A stretch of DNA of 64,000 nt, taken from Stomoxys calcitrans. Its lineage: Eukaryota > Arthropoda > Insecta > Diptera > Muscidae. A model generated the notes under the pieces. It saw nothing but the letters and a program-made list of their open reading frames with translations. It did no database searches and was not told where the DNA came from. Below, one piece after another: positions 11,438 to 22,932 of the stretch. Both the position numbers and the translations under genes were made by a program. The DNA is taken from positions 51,922,946 through 51,986,945 of the forward strand of contig NC_081552.1 of NCBI RefSeq assembly GCF_963082655.1, in the 5' to 3' direction. The stretch's first letter is position 1, and every line of letters starts with the position of its first letter.

Positions 11438-11517
11438 ATTCAGGGCGAAGTGTCCCCACACTTAAAAGATATTAGAGAGTAAATTAAGGCGCAGCGGAGT
11501 AGGCCCCGTCCATCTAG
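11438..11517 (+). mobile_element. REP-F 3' terminal piece
   Basis: Resumes the REP-F unit after the SINE and ends with the family terminus 'AAGGCGCAGCGGAG' through 'CATCTAG'. The same terminus is seen at 21029, 36391 (inverted) and 61336 (inverted). Confidence 0.75.
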
Positions 11518-12113
11518 TAGTATATATATTCTTGATCGTCTTGAAGTTCTGATTCGAAATAGCCATGTCAACAAATTTGGTAAGTACGGTCCAAATCGGT
11601 ATATAACCTGATATAGCTCCCATATAAACCGATCTATCAATTTGACTTCTTAAGCCCCTGGTAGCTGCAATTTTTTCGGATTTGGCTGAAATTTTGCATA
11701 TGGTGTTCTGCTATTACTTCCAACAACTTCGCCAAAAACGGTCTAAATCGGTCTATAACCTCATATAGCTCCCATATAAACCGATCTCTCGATTTGACTT
11801 CTTGACTCCTTACAAGCCCTAATTTTTGTCCGATTTAGCTGAAATTTTCCATGCGATACTCTATTACGACTTCCAACAACTGTGCCAAATACTGTCCAAA
11901 TTAGTCCATAACTTGCTATAGCTGTAATGTAGCGCCTGAAAGCCACAGTCGTTATGTTATGACTTCCAACACCTATGCCAAGTACGGCAAAAAAAAAAAA
12001 AAAAAAAAAATTATGCCTTTCAACAAAATTTATTTTGTATAATATTTTAGCAGAATCCATGGTGGTGGGTTCCCAAGATTCTGCCCGGCCGAACTTAGCA
12101 CGCTTTTTCTTGT
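11518..12113 (-). mobile_element. DINE-C element, tail-truncated
   Basis: Starts inside the TA run/core (TATATATATTCTTGATCGTC), so the terminal tail is missing. Three DINE-C units follow, then an A-run at about 11990-12010, and the head (TCCATGGTGGTGGGTTCCCA, then CGGCCGAACTTAGCACG). REP-F terminates immediately to the left. Confidence 0.8.
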
Positions 12114-12151
12114 AATTTTTTTTTTTTCAATTTCATGTAAGCTTTGAAGTG

Positions 12152-12614
12152 TTTTTATACCCAACGCCATATGATGTGGGTGAACTAATTTAGTCATTCC
12201 GTTTGTAATACCTCGAAATATTGATCTAGGACCCCATAAAGTATATATATTTTTGGTCTTCCCGACATTCTGAATCGAACTAGCCATGTCCGTTCATCTG
12301 TAGGAATCACGATAGCGGTCGAACGCGTAAAGCTATGTAGGTAATGTAGGTCGTTGGGGATTGGAAATGGGCCATTTCGGTTCAGACCTGGATATAGCTC
12401 CCATGTAAACCGATCTTCCGATTTGACTTCCTGAGCCCCTGGAAGCCGCAATTTTTCTCCGATTTGGCTGAATATTTGCATATAGTTTTGTGTTATGACT
12501 CTCAACAACTGTGCTAGGTACGGTCCAAATCGGCCTATAACCAGATACCAGCAGAATCCATGGTGGTGGGTTCCCAATATTCGGACCGGCCGAACTTATC
12601 ACGCTTTTTCATGT
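12152..12614 (-). mobile_element. DINE-C element, short form
   Basis: The tail is TTTTTATACCCAACGCCATA, then TA run, core, a reduced GTCY tract ('GTCCGTTCATCTG'), about one unit, and the head 'CCATGGTGGTGGGTTCCCAA' ending CACGCTTTTTCATG. Confidence 0.8.
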
Positions 12615-13261
12615 TTTTAGCTCTCTTTTATTGTAATTTGTTGAAATAGCCTTTTCATGGCCTTGCCAAATATGCAAAGTCAGCCTGTGTGGCATGTGGT
12701 ATGAAACCAATAATGGAGGTGTTAGAAATAGCGAGTAAAATCATAACCTCAATGAGATTGTTGATTGCCTTGTGGGGTGTTTTTGACTGAGCATTTGTTG
12801 CATTTCTTCAGCTTTTTCCCCATTTTCTGTACATTTATGGTAGATGGCTGTTGGTGTGCTATGGCGTGCATCGCATCATATGCGTTACAAATGAAAGTCT
12901 ATAGCGGCGAAAAAGCTGTGGTTCTCTACAGCAGCATCCAGAGTCGGTTGGAAAAAAAGCTCTGAAAAAAAACGTAATGTCCGATATTAATGTTTTTCCT
13001 TCACAAACATTTGGGTTTTAAATTTTGTTGATTTTCAGTAGGGGTAGTGTTTTTCGCATGACTTCCCCTTCCGCTTTGGCTGTTACCTAGGAAGAGAGCA
13101 ACACGTATCAATGTGTGTGCCGAAAGGCAGGAGAAGAAGGCATGCCATGCTTTTGTGTCCATTTGTGCCATCGTGGCATGGCATGTGGCAGATGTGTCAG
13201 TTGCAACTCATTCACAAATCCAGTATCATATATCAACATTTTCGTTGTTTCGTTTTTATAT
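12615..13261. other. Low-copy spacer
   Basis: Not similar to the repeat families. It contains recurrent GTGGCATG-type phrases at 13130-13200 and several short open frames (for example 12765-12965 and 13111-13314). None has a recognisable domain, and the last runs into a DINE tail. Confidence 0.45.
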
Positions 13262-14648
13262 TTTTTTATACCCTCCACCATAAGATGGGGGGTATACTAA
13301 TTTCGTCATTCTGATTGTAACTACTCGAAATATTCGTCTGAGACCCCATAAAGTATATATATTCTTGATCGTCGTGAAATTTTATGCCGATCTAGCCATG
13401 TCCGTCCGTCTGTCCGTCCGTCCGTCCGTCCGTCCGTCCGTCCGTGCGTCCGTCCGTCCGTCCGTCCGTCCGTCTGTCTGTCGAAAGCACGCTAACTTCC
13501 GAAGGAGTAAAGCTAGCCGCTTGAAATTTTGCACAAATACTTCTTATTAGTGTAGGTCGGTTGGTATTGTAAATGGGCCATATCGGTCCATGTTTTGATA
13601 TAGCTGCCATATAAACCGATCTTGGGTCTTGACTTCTTGAGCCTCTAGAGTGCGCAATTCTTTTCCGATTGGGATGAAATTTTGCACGACGTGTTTTGTT
13701 ATGACATCCAACAACTGTGCCAAGTATGGTTCAAATCGGTCTATAACCTGATATAGCTGCCATATAAACCGATCTTGGGTCTTGACTTCTTGAGCCTCTA
13801 GAGTGCGCAATTCTTAACCGATTGGGATGAAATTTTGCACGACGTGTTTTGTTACGATATCCAGCAACTGTGCCAAGTATGGTTCAAATCGGTCCATATC
13901 CTGATATAGTTGCCATACACACCGATCTGGGGTTTTGACTTCTTGAGCCTCTAGAGCGCGCAATTCTTATCCGATTGGAATGAAATTTTGCACCACGTGT
14001 TTTGTTACGATATCCAACAACTGTGCTAAGTATGGTTCAAATCGGTCCATAACCTTATATAGCTGTCATATAAACCGATCTTGGGTCTTGACTTCTTGAG
14101 CCTCTAGAGGGTGCAATTCTTATCCAATTTGAATGAATTTTGGCACGTAGTATTTTGTTATGATATCCAACAACTGTGCCAAATATGGTTCAAATCGGTT
14201 CATAACCTGATATAGCTCCCATGTAAACCGATCTGGGATCTTGACTTCTTGAGGCTCTAGAGGTCGCAATTATTATCCGATTTGCCTGAAATTTTGTACG
14301 ACGGATTCTCTCATGACCACTAACATACGTGTTTATTATGGTCTGAATCGGTATATAGCCCTATACAGCTCCCATATAAATCGATCTCTCTATTTTACTT
14401 CTTGAGCCCACAAAGGGCGCAATTCTTATTCGAATTGGCTGACATTTTACTCTGGTCTCCAACATATAATTTAATTGTGGTCCAAACCGGACCATATCTT
14501 GATATCGCTCCAATAGCAGAGCAAATCTTTTCTTATATCCTTTTTTTTGCCTAAGAAGAGATGCCGGGAAAAGAACTCGACAAATGCGATCCATGGTGGA
14601 GGGTATATAAGATTCGGCCCGGCCGAACTTAGCACGCTTTTACTTGTT
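13262..14648 (-). mobile_element. DINE-A element, complete, minus strand
   Basis: Tail, TA run, core, an unusually long GTCY array, six or so units and the head (CGGCCGAACTTAGCACGCTT) are all present. Belongs to subfamily A2, with the first unit reading 'GAGCCCACAAAGGGCGCAA' where A1 copies read 'GAGCCCCAATGGGCGCAA'. Confidence 0.88.
13400..13482. repeat. (GTCY)n microsatellite, longest in window
   Basis: About 20 tetranucleotide repeats with one GTGC interruption, inside DINE-A. Sister elements carry 5-16 repeats at the same place. Confidence 0.95.
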
Positions 14649-15395
14649 TGCCATTTTTTTCTGCCACATTTTTTTGAGGTGATATTTTTTGTATGACCCG
14701 CCAACAAAAGTGCTAACATAAATAATGGTTTTCATTTTTCTTGTTGACTACTTTTTTGTGGTGTTTTTTTGTCTGGTTTTTGTAAAATGTTGCAATTAAA
14801 ATAAATTGTGCATGTTTGTCCAATGTCCATGCGAAAAAAAGAGACCAAACATGGTTGTAATTGATATTTTTAATGAGTTGCTTTTGGTAGTTGAGCCTTT
14901 TGTTATTTTTTCTTGCCATTTAAAAAAAAAATGTTTATTAAATATGTTCATATTGGATTTTATAGCTAACAGCTTGCCTTTTAATAAATAAAATACAAAG
15001 GGAATTTGGTTGCTCTTTTTCTGCTATTGAAGGAAACTAGCTATACAAGTGCGGTTTAATGGAAAAGGAAGGTTTTTGTACTAAAACCTGAGTGCTTTAG
15101 GTGAAATCATATCATATGTGGATTAAGGGTCAGGCAGTCTAGGAGCCACCTTACACTTTCCAGGGGAACTTTAATCTGTGGGTATGCTTCTACCAGATTG
15201 CAAGATAATTCTTCGAGGAAAGGTTCAAAGGTAACCGGCAAAGCGATGCCGACAAGTAACGAAAGGCAAAAGTCTACAAAAGTCGGGCGATGACTACAAT
15301 AAAATAATGTTTATATGTAAAATTTTTTTGAAATTATGTCTTTAAAGAAAATTAAATAAAAAATAACTTTTGAATAAAACGTTGTAAAATTTTTA
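14649..15395. other. AT-rich low-copy spacer
   Basis: Mostly T- and A-rich sequence. A less AT-rich stretch at 15060-15300 has no recognised gene. Two mutually antisense open frames near 14713-14991 lack domains. Confidence 0.4.
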
Positions 15396-15545
15396 CTGCA
15401 AAAATTTAGTTAATAACTTTATATAGGGAAAATTTCGTTGGTAAATTTTTGCAACGAAAATTTGGTTATTTAAATTTTTGCAGTGAAAATCGTTTCGCAA
15501 TGAATTTTGTTTCAAAACGAAATTTTCTATGGTAAGTTTTCACTG
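15396..15545. repeat. G-array minisatellite, left segment
   Basis: Degenerate units built on 'GAAAATTTCGTT' and 'AAATTTTCACTG'. This is the left flank of the array that resumes at 17183, interrupted by the SINE/DINE/MITE stack. Confidence 0.65.
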
Positions 15546-15643
15546 AAGGCCACCGTAGCGCAAAGATTAGCATGAATTCGAATCCTGGGGAGAACATTAG
15601 AAACAATTCTTAATGCTGGCCACATTTGCAAGGTTAGTACCCT
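15546..15643 (+). mobile_element. SINE, 5' half (split copy)
   Basis: 'AAGGCCACCGTAGCGCAAAG' gives the start and box A. About 30 bp of the tRNA-like region is deleted before box B ('AATTCGAATCCTGG'). The copy runs to 'TGGCCACATTTGCAAGGT' and is cut by a DINE-A. The 3' half is at 17022-17182. Confidence 0.82.
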
Positions 15644-16784
15644 AAACGAGTAAAACCGTTCTAAGTTCGGCTGGGCCGAATCTTATATACCCTCCACCAT
15701 GAATCGCATTTGTCCAGTTCTTTTCCCGGCATCTCTTCTTAGGCAAAAGAGGATATAAGAAAAGATTTGCTCTGCTATTAGAGCGATATCAAGATATGGT
15801 CCGGTTTGGACCACAATTAAATTATATGTTGGAGACCTGTGTAAAATGTCAGCCAATTCGAATGAGAATTGCGCCCTTTTGGGGCTCAAGAAGTAAAATA
15901 GAGAGATCGACTCAGACCATAATAAACACGTATGTTGATGGTCATGAGATGATCTGTCGTACAAAATTTCAAGCAAATTGGATAATAATTGCGACCTCTA
16001 GAGGCTCAAGAAGTCAAGAACTCAAGATCCCTGATCGGTTTATATGGCAGCTATATCAGATAATAAACCAATTTGAACCTTATTTGGCACAGTTGTTGAT
16101 AGTAAGAATAAAATACGTCATGCAAAATTTCAGCCAAATCGGATAGGAATTGCGCCCTCTAGAAGCTCAAGAAGTCAAGTCCCAAGATCTGTTTATATGA
16201 CAGCTATATCAGGTTATTAACCGATTTGAACCATACTTAGCGCAGTTATTGGATATCATAACAAAATACTTCGTGCAAAAATTCATTTAAATCGGATAAG
16301 AATTGCGCCCTCTGGAGGCTCAAGAAGTCAAGACACAAGATCGGTTTATATGGCAGCTATATCAGGTTTTGGACCGATTTAAACCATACTAAGCAGAATT
16401 GTTGGATATTATAACAAAATACTACGTGCTAAAATTCATTCAAATCGGATATGATTTGCGCCCTCTGGAGGCTCAAGAAATCAAGACCCAAGATCGGTTT
16501 ATATGACAGCTATATCAAAACAAGGGCCGATATAGCCCATTTGCAATACCAACCGACCTAGAAAGAAGTATTTGTGCAAAATTTCAAGCGGTTAGCTCTA
16601 CTCCTTCGGAAGTTAGCGTGCTTCCGACAGACAGACAGACGGACGGACATGGCTAGATCGACATAAAATGGCACGACGATCAAGAATATATATACTTTAT
16701 GGGGTCTCAGACGAATATTTCGAGTAGTTACAAACGGAATGACGAAATTAGTATACCCCCATCCTATGGTGGAGGGTATAAAAA
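15644..16784 (+). mobile_element. DINE-A element inserted in SINE
   Basis: The head is 'AAACGAGTAAAACCGTTCTA' with the palindrome reading TTCGGCTGGGCCGAA. Five to six units of subfamily A2 follow, then a short GTCY complement tract (GACAGACAGACGGACGGAC), core, TA run and a tail ending GGTGGAGGGTATAAAAA. The MITE sits at its 3' edge. Confidence 0.87.
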
Positions 16785-16786
16785 TA

Positions 16787-17019
16787 TTGGGTTGCCCAAA
16801 AAGTAATTTCGGATTTTTTAAAAGAAAATAAATGCATTTTTAATAAAACTTAGAATAAACTTTAATCAAATATACTTTTTTTACACTTTTTTTCTAAAGC
16901 AAGCTAAAAGTAACAGCTGATAACTGACAGAAGAAAGAATGCAATTACAGAGTCACAAGCTGTGAAAAAATTCAACGCCGACTATATGAAAAATCCGCAA
17001 TTGCTTTTTGGGCAACTCA
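16787..17019. mobile_element. MITE copy 1, 233 bp with TA duplication
   Basis: Terminal inverted repeats: left TTGGGTTGCCCAAAAAGTAA, right (inverted) TGAGTTGCCCAAAAAGCAAT, extending about 30 bp. Flanked by TA at 16785-16786 and 17020-17021. There is no coding capacity. The TIR interior and TA target fit a mariner-mobilised MITE; that assignment is inference. Copy 2 at 47686-47917 is very similar throughout. Confidence 0.9.
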
Positions 17020-17021
17020 TA

Positions 17022-17182
17022 TGTAGAAAAATCTCCGCAATGAGGTGCCGAACTGTGGCACCCCATTCAGCAATAAAAGTTGGTCCCTTATCATTGAGCA
17101 TAAACTTGAATCAGACAACACTTATTGATTTGTGTGAAGTTTGTCCCTGTTCCTTAGTCGAATGTTCATGGGCAAATTTGCA
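17022..17182 (+). mobile_element. SINE, 3' half (split copy)
   Basis: 'CAATGAGGTGCCGAACTGTG', 'CCCTTATCATTGAGCATAAA' and 'TGTTCATGGGCAAATTTGCA' match the 3' body of the SINE at 62760. It continues the half at 15546-15643. Confidence 0.85.
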
Positions 17183-18664
17183 GTTTACCAATTTTCACTG
17201 CAAACACTTTGTTAGTTAATTTTCGCTGCGAAAATGTTGTTAGTGGTTACATCCGAATATAGAAATGCCTTTGGGAACAGTATTTTAAATCTTAAGTGAA
17301 AATGTTCCAAGCTAAAGTTCCCAGTGCAAATTTCGTTTGTTAACAGTGAAAATTTCGTTAGTATTCTTTTTGTAGCGAAAACTTCGTTAGAAAATCTTTT
17401 GCATCGAAAACCTTACACATTTTTGCTGTGAAATTTTGGTATTTTATTTTCACAGCTTAGATTTCGTTAGTAAATTTTCCCATCAACATTTTTGTTAGCA
17501 GATTTTCACACCAAAAATTTCGTTATTTTTTATCGTGAAAATTTTGTCAGCAATTACTTCCAACAATCTGCCAACATTCTAGGTGTAGATATCATAAGCA
17601 AATATTTTCTGTAAAAATGTTGTTGGTAAACTTTCACTGTGAATATTTCGTGAATTTTCACCGCGAAAATTTCGTTTGCAAATTGTCTATGTGAAATTTT
17701 CGTTTGCGAATTCACGCTAAGAAAATTTGTTACGCAAATTTTCACTGCAAATATTTCGTTGACGAATTCCCACGTGAAAATTTCGTAAGTATATTCTCAC
17801 TGTCATTGCAAAAATGTTGTTGGTAAACTTTCACTGTGAATATTTCGTTGGTGAATTTTCACCGCGAACATTTCGTTTGTAAATTTTGTATGTGAAAATT
17901 TCGTTTGTGAATTTACGCAAAGAAAATTTGTTACGCAAATTTTCACTGCAAATATTTCGTTGACGAATTCCCACGTGAAAAGTAAGTATATTTTCATTGT
18001 CATTGCAAAAATATTATTGGTAAACTTTCACGGCAAATATTTCGTTGGTAAGTTGTTAACGTGAAAATTTCGTTTGTAATATTTTACTGTGAAACTGTCG
18101 TTAGTAAATTCTCACTACGAAAATGTCATTATTAATTTTTACTGCGAAACCTTTTTAAGCAACTTTTTTGTGTGAATATTTCGTTTATGATTTTTAGCCA
18201 CGAAAATTTCGTTAGTAAATTTTTAATGCGAATATCTCGCCGGTAAGTTTTCTACGTGTAGATTGCGTTAGCAAATATTTCCTGTCAAAATTTTGATGGC
18301 TTAATTTTCATTGCGAATATTTCGATGGTGAATTTTCACCACGAACTTTTCGTTTGTGAATTTCCAATCTGAAAATTTCGTTTGTAAAATATTCTTATGA
18401 ATGTTTCATTAGTAAATTTTCACAGCGAAAATTTTAGTGGTAAATCTTCACAGCGATTATTTCATTGGTGAATCTTCACTATGAAAATTTGTTACTCAAT
18501 TTTTGCTATAAAAGTTCGTCAGTAAATTTTGACGGAGAAAATGTCGTCAGAAAATTTACAAAAATTGCGGTAAAAAGCTTTCACTGCAAAAATTTGTTAT
18601 AAAAATTGTCGCTATGAAAGATTGTTAGTAAATTTTTACTGCGAAAATTTCAGTAGTTATTTTT
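17183..18664. repeat. G-array: about 30-bp minisatellite with internal hairpins
   Basis: Dozens of degenerate units of the form GAAAATTTCGTTAGTAAATT followed by TTCACTGC. Each unit carries inverted GAAAATTT / AAATTTTC arms, so it can fold on itself. A higher-order duplication is visible at 17613-18006. Open frames on the minus strand (17554-18003) are products of the repeat. Confidence 0.85.
17613..18006. repeat. Higher-order repeat, two 197-bp copies in the G-array
   Basis: 'AAAAATGTTGTTGGTAAACT' begins at 17613 and 17810, and a third start (AAAAATATTATTGGTAAACT) lies at 18007, so both steps are 197 bp. The two blocks share the order of individually diverged units (for example 'GACGAATTCCCACGTGAAAA'). 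Confidence 0.85.
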
Positions 18665-18773
18665 TGTTATACCCATCACCATTGGATGGGGGAGTACTAA
18701 TCTAGTCATTCCGTTTGTAACACTTCGATATATTCGTCTAAGACCCCATCTTATATATAAAATTCAATTTGTT
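18665..18773 (-). repeat. DINE tail fragment, minus strand
   Basis: 'GTTATACCCATCACCATTGG' through 'CTAAGACCCCATCTTATATA'. Probably the 3' end of the DINE-C whose body lies at 19257-19656, separated from it by REP-F sequence. Confidence 0.7.
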
Positions 18774-19256
18774 TTTGTTTGTTTGTTTGTTTGCTTGTTT
18801 GTTTGTTCCGTATAGACTCAAAAACGGCTTAGCCGATTACGATTACGCTCAACGGGTACTTGAACCCATATTTTAATACCATATTCGTGTTCTGGACTCC
18901 AATACCTTTCATTTGATACCCTTATTGTGTCCATCGGACTACTTCCCGCTATGGGGGCGTTTTTGCTGTAAAGGGGAGGGTCCGCCTCCATCCGATATCT
19001 AAAAATAATATAGCCTATGTTTCCTTCCAGACAAACGTACACAATCTATGAAAATTTTAAGAAAATGGGTTCAGCCAGGTATCATATAGTCATAATGGGT
19101 CTATCGTACAGTCATGAGGGGTGGCATGACCCCCTATACTTCGATCTGATTTTGAATGCTAGATTCGAAATCTACTCCCGAATACCTCTCATTTGAGCCC
19201 CATATTGAAATGAACATCCAATATGTCAGTTTGGGGCAGTTTTGGGGTAGTAAAGT
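18774..19256. mobile_element. REP-F fragments, head plus inverted head
   Basis: 18774-18840 is a plus-strand REP-F head (TCAATTTGTTTTTG, GTTTG repeats, AGACTCAAAAACGG). From about 18841 the sequence follows REP-F in the opposite sense, including the inverted head at 18970-19070 ('AGCCTATGTTTCCTTCCAGA'). It lies between the tail and body of one DINE, so it probably entered that DINE. Confidence 0.65.
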
Positions 19257-19656
19257 ATCGGTTTAGATTTACATATAGCTCCCATATAAGCCGATCGCCC
19301 GATTTGACTTCGTGAGCACCTGGAAGCAGCAACTTTTGTCTCATTTGGCTGAAATTGTGCATGTAGTGTTCTGCTATGACTTTCAACAACTGTGCCCATA
19401 TAAATCGATCTTCCGATTTGACTTCTTGAGTCCTTACAAGCCCCAATTTTTGTCCGATTTGGCTGAAATTTTCCATGCGATGTTCTATTCTATTACAAAA
19501 TCAGTCTATAACATGCTATAGCTGCCATATAAACCGATCTCCCGATTTGACATCTTTAGCTCCTGATAGCCACAGTCGTCCTGTTATGAATTCTAACAAC
19601 TGTGCCAACTACGGTCAATATTCGGCCCGGCCGAATATAGCAAGCTTTTACTTGTT
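19257..19656 (-). mobile_element. DINE-C body and head, minus strand
   Basis: Two to three DINE-C units ('CTCCCATATAAGCCGATCGC', 'GTGCATGTAGTGTTCTGCTA') and the head 'TTCGGCCCGGCCGAATATAG' ending GCTTTTACTTG. The G-array resumes directly to its right. Confidence 0.75.
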
Positions 19657-20275
19657 TGCTGCTGATATTTCATTAGAAAATTTTTGGCTGTGAAAATTTT
19701 GTTGGCAAATTTTACTTACTACTAATTTTTTGCTGTTGATGTTTCGTTGGTATATTTTCACTACGAAAATTTCGTAAGTAAATGAAAATGAGAACATTTT
19801 AAAAGTTAATTAAATATAGTTGCGAAAATTTTCATTCCGAAAAATTTATTAGCAAATTATCACTGTATGCATACTAAATGTTTGCTGCGAAAAATATTTT
19901 GTAAATTTTCATTGCTTTTACTTCTGTAAAAATTTAGTTTGTAATTTTTCGCTACAAAAACTTCGTTTGTAAATTTTTGCTGTGAACATTTCGTTGGCTA
20001 GTTAGCAAATATTTACTGTCAAAATTTTCGGGTTAATTTTCCCTTCGAATATTTCGTTGGTGAATTTTCACCACGAACATTTCCTGACAATATTTTGCTA
20101 GTGAATTTTCACAGCGAAAATTATTAAGTTTTGACAGAGGAAATTTCGTTAGTGAATTTTTGCTGCAAAAATTCGTAAGTTTTGACAGAAAAAATTTCGT
20201 TAGTAAATTTACAAAAATTGGGAACTTTTCACTGTCATTGCGAAAATTTGTTAAAAATTAAAACGATTCAAATAC
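19657..20275. repeat. G-array, right segment
   Basis: The same degenerate units (for example 'GTTAGTAAATTTACAAAAAT', 'GAATTTTCACCACGAACATT') continue after the DINE/REP-F insertion, then give way to REP-F. Confidence 0.8.
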
Positions 20276-21029
20276 AATTAAAGTTTGGATGTAAAGTGTA
20301 CTTCATTCTTAAAACACTTTATTTCAGCCCGATATTCTCATGATATCTGATTTAGGGGTGTTTTCGGGGGTGAGGTGGTCCTCAGACACATGGCCATGAA
20401 AAAATATCAGCATGTCGTTTTCTCCCAGGAGGAGGCGTCCCTCCAGGCGAGTAGAATATGAATTTGATATCCAAATGTAGGACCATGTTTTTAGGGCATC
20501 ACCCCTTCCACAAACACCCCCCAATGGGTAAAAATTTGTCGACCATACCAATATGTGACTCAAATGAAAGGTATTTGAGATTAGAAAACGAATTTGAAAA
20601 CCAATTGTGGGACCATGGGTTTGGGGGACGCCTCATCCTGTAAACTCCCCTCAAAACCAATGGCAATATGGGATTTAAACATTTGAGAGAAAACACGATG
20701 CTGATATTTTTCAGGGCCAAGTGTCTGGGGGACCACCTCACCCCCGGAAACACCCCTAAATCAGACATCATACGAATATCGGGCTAAAATAAACTATTTT
20801 AAGAATGGAGTACACCTTAAATCCAAACTTAAATTCGTAGACCAATGAAGATCATATAGGATTCAGATAAAGGCACTTATATTGCAAAACTGTTTTCAAG
20901 CGATATACTATTTGAGTAGCATGGTATTTCGCTAAAAGCTCTTTAATTGTCGAAAATAAATAATCCAAGGAAAATTATGTTCCATATCAAGTAAAAGAAG
21001 GCGCAGCGGAGCGAGCCCGGGTCAGCTAG
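20276..21029 (+). mobile_element. REP-F segment with large inverted repeat, ends CTAG
   Basis: Arms of about 140 bp (20281-20422 and 20691-20830) are inverted copies of one REP-F stretch ('AAGTTTGGATGT', 'GATTTAGGGGTGTTTTCGGG', 'ATATCAGCAT'). The right arm leads into the normal 3' end: 'GTAAAAGAAGGCGCAGCGGA' through 'GTCAGCTAG'. Confidence 0.75.
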
Positions 21030-21800
21030 CTGGATATAAAATTCGTTTTCTAATCTCATTTAAACTCCTTATTGCAAAAGTCTGCAAATATGTCCGGTTG
21101 GGGGTATTGGCCCTAAAAACTATAAATATTTGGTTGCACTCTCTTTAAGACCCAAATTGTCTTGGTGAGCAAATACGTCCTATTTGGGGGTTGTTATGGT
21201 GGTGGGACGTCACCAGTTAGTTCCTAATGTTGATATTAGATAAGTGGTCTACTCCCAAATACCTTTAATTTGAGCGCCACATTACCGGCTTGGGGAGTGT
21301 TTTGGGGGATGGGCGGCCACTCAATGAGTTGGCCTTGAAAATAAATATCGGATTGGTGTTCTACTCTAAAAACCCTCTTATTTGATCCTCATATTGCAAT
21401 AGACAGCAAATATTTCCGGTTTGGGTGGTGTTGTGGGGGTGATGTGGCCCCATAGACACTTTTCTCGAATATTGATATCAGATTCGTGCTTTACTCCCAA
21501 AGACCTTTGATTTGAGCCCCATATTGCTTTTTCGTAAGTTTGCCCCCTTTGGGGAGAGGCGGCCCCCAAACACTTGTTCCCATATTTGGATTTCAGATTC
21601 GCATTCTACACTCAAATACCTTTTACTAAAGCCCCATATTCCCTTGGAGAGTAAATATGTCCTGTTTGGGGGTGTTTTGGGGAAAGGGTGGACCCCCATA
21701 AACGTAGTCCCACCTTTGGATATTAAATTCGTATTCTGCTAACAAATACGTTTCATTTGAGTCCCATATTGCCATGGTCGGTAAATATGTCGGATTTATT
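21030..21800 (-). mobile_element. REP-F unit array, minus strand
   Basis: Four to five units reading 'TCATTTGAGTCCCATATTGC' and 'GGGTGTTTTGGGG' in minus orientation. Head and CTAG end are not visible. Open frames here are C/G-tract artefacts. Confidence 0.7.
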
Positions 21801-22932
21801 TATAATCATTTATCGTCATTTTTATTTTAATATATGAAACTATGACAAATCCAAAATTAAATATATCTACAATTAATTCCAACACTTTATTCTTTAAGTA
21901 ATAAATTAAAAAATATGTATCATAGTACATCCATGTACTTTGTTTCCATTTCAGAAAATTTCACTTTTTCTACCCACAAAATATATGGTAAGTACTCATA
22001 ATTCTTATCATGCCTTGGGACTGCGGCACTCACTATGCGATTTGGGGGGTTTACCAAAAACTATAAACACAAGTACCTGTCATATCAATTGAACATTTAA
22101 TCGTTTCGATTATTGTTAGTACTATTTCTTATTTTCTGGGCTTTTTTCCCTTTGGTTGATTTCCACTTCAATGTTTTTTTCTTGTTTCGGTTGTCATATA
22201 TAAATGTCAGCGTGCAACATGCATGCACCTTTCATCAGTCGCACCAATCTAATCATTACGGTGTGCCTCAATGGCCCATAACCAAAAACGTACATAAAAA
22301 ATGGCTGTAAATGAAAATGATAATTTTCTGTATTTCTTTTTTATTTTTTGATGGCACTGACATACATAAGAAGTAGGTAGTGGTTTAGGTTGGTAGTTAG
22401 TTAGGTATGTAAAAAGTATGACATTTATGATCTTATCATAAAATACCGAAAAATATACAGGAATTTTGGGTTTGATTGGAAATTATGTATGAAAAAAAAA
22501 ACTGTAATGATGCCGCCACACTCTAAAGGGGGCCCTACATGGTAATCATATCGATTATGGCTAAGAAATAATATTTCAAAACATTTACACTGTAACACTC
22601 GGAGGGAAAATATCAATATGAACAAGTGCATTAGGGTCGTAGGTGTACACCCTGAAAAACAAACATATTTTAAAAACTTTATACCAGTACCCCACTTTGT
22701 TCGTTGTGCACTTAAAATCAGTTTTTCTCAATTATTCTTTCATGAAATAATTTTGTAAGCAAATTCCTTATTTGATTATCATTTTTACGTTTTTTAATAT
22801 GCAAATCAAAGACTCCACTTCGATGCAATTTAAATTCCCACAAGTTTAAAATTGTACTTTACAAACAATGGTTAAAAACAGAATAAAGTTAACCAAACAC
22901 ATTCTTGCTCCAATTAACCTTTTTTATTTAAA
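21801..22932. other. AT-rich low-copy spacer, 1.1 kb
   Basis: No repeat family found except a single 'CAAAGACTCCACTTC' phrase near 22806 that recurs at 27820-28370. Open frames at 22113-22310 (plus) and 22425-22631 (minus) are hydrophobic, as expected of T-rich DNA, with no recognised domain. Confidence 0.45.

Noticed and set aside
11990..12010. Poly-A tail marking a retroposed gene
   Set aside because: The A-run lies inside a DINE-C between its last unit and head, with no transcript-like sequence beside it. Slippage is simpler.
17554..18003. Two similar 63-66 codon minus-strand frames (paralogous small genes?)
   Set aside because: They are the 197-bp duplicated block of the G-array minisatellite translated in one frame.
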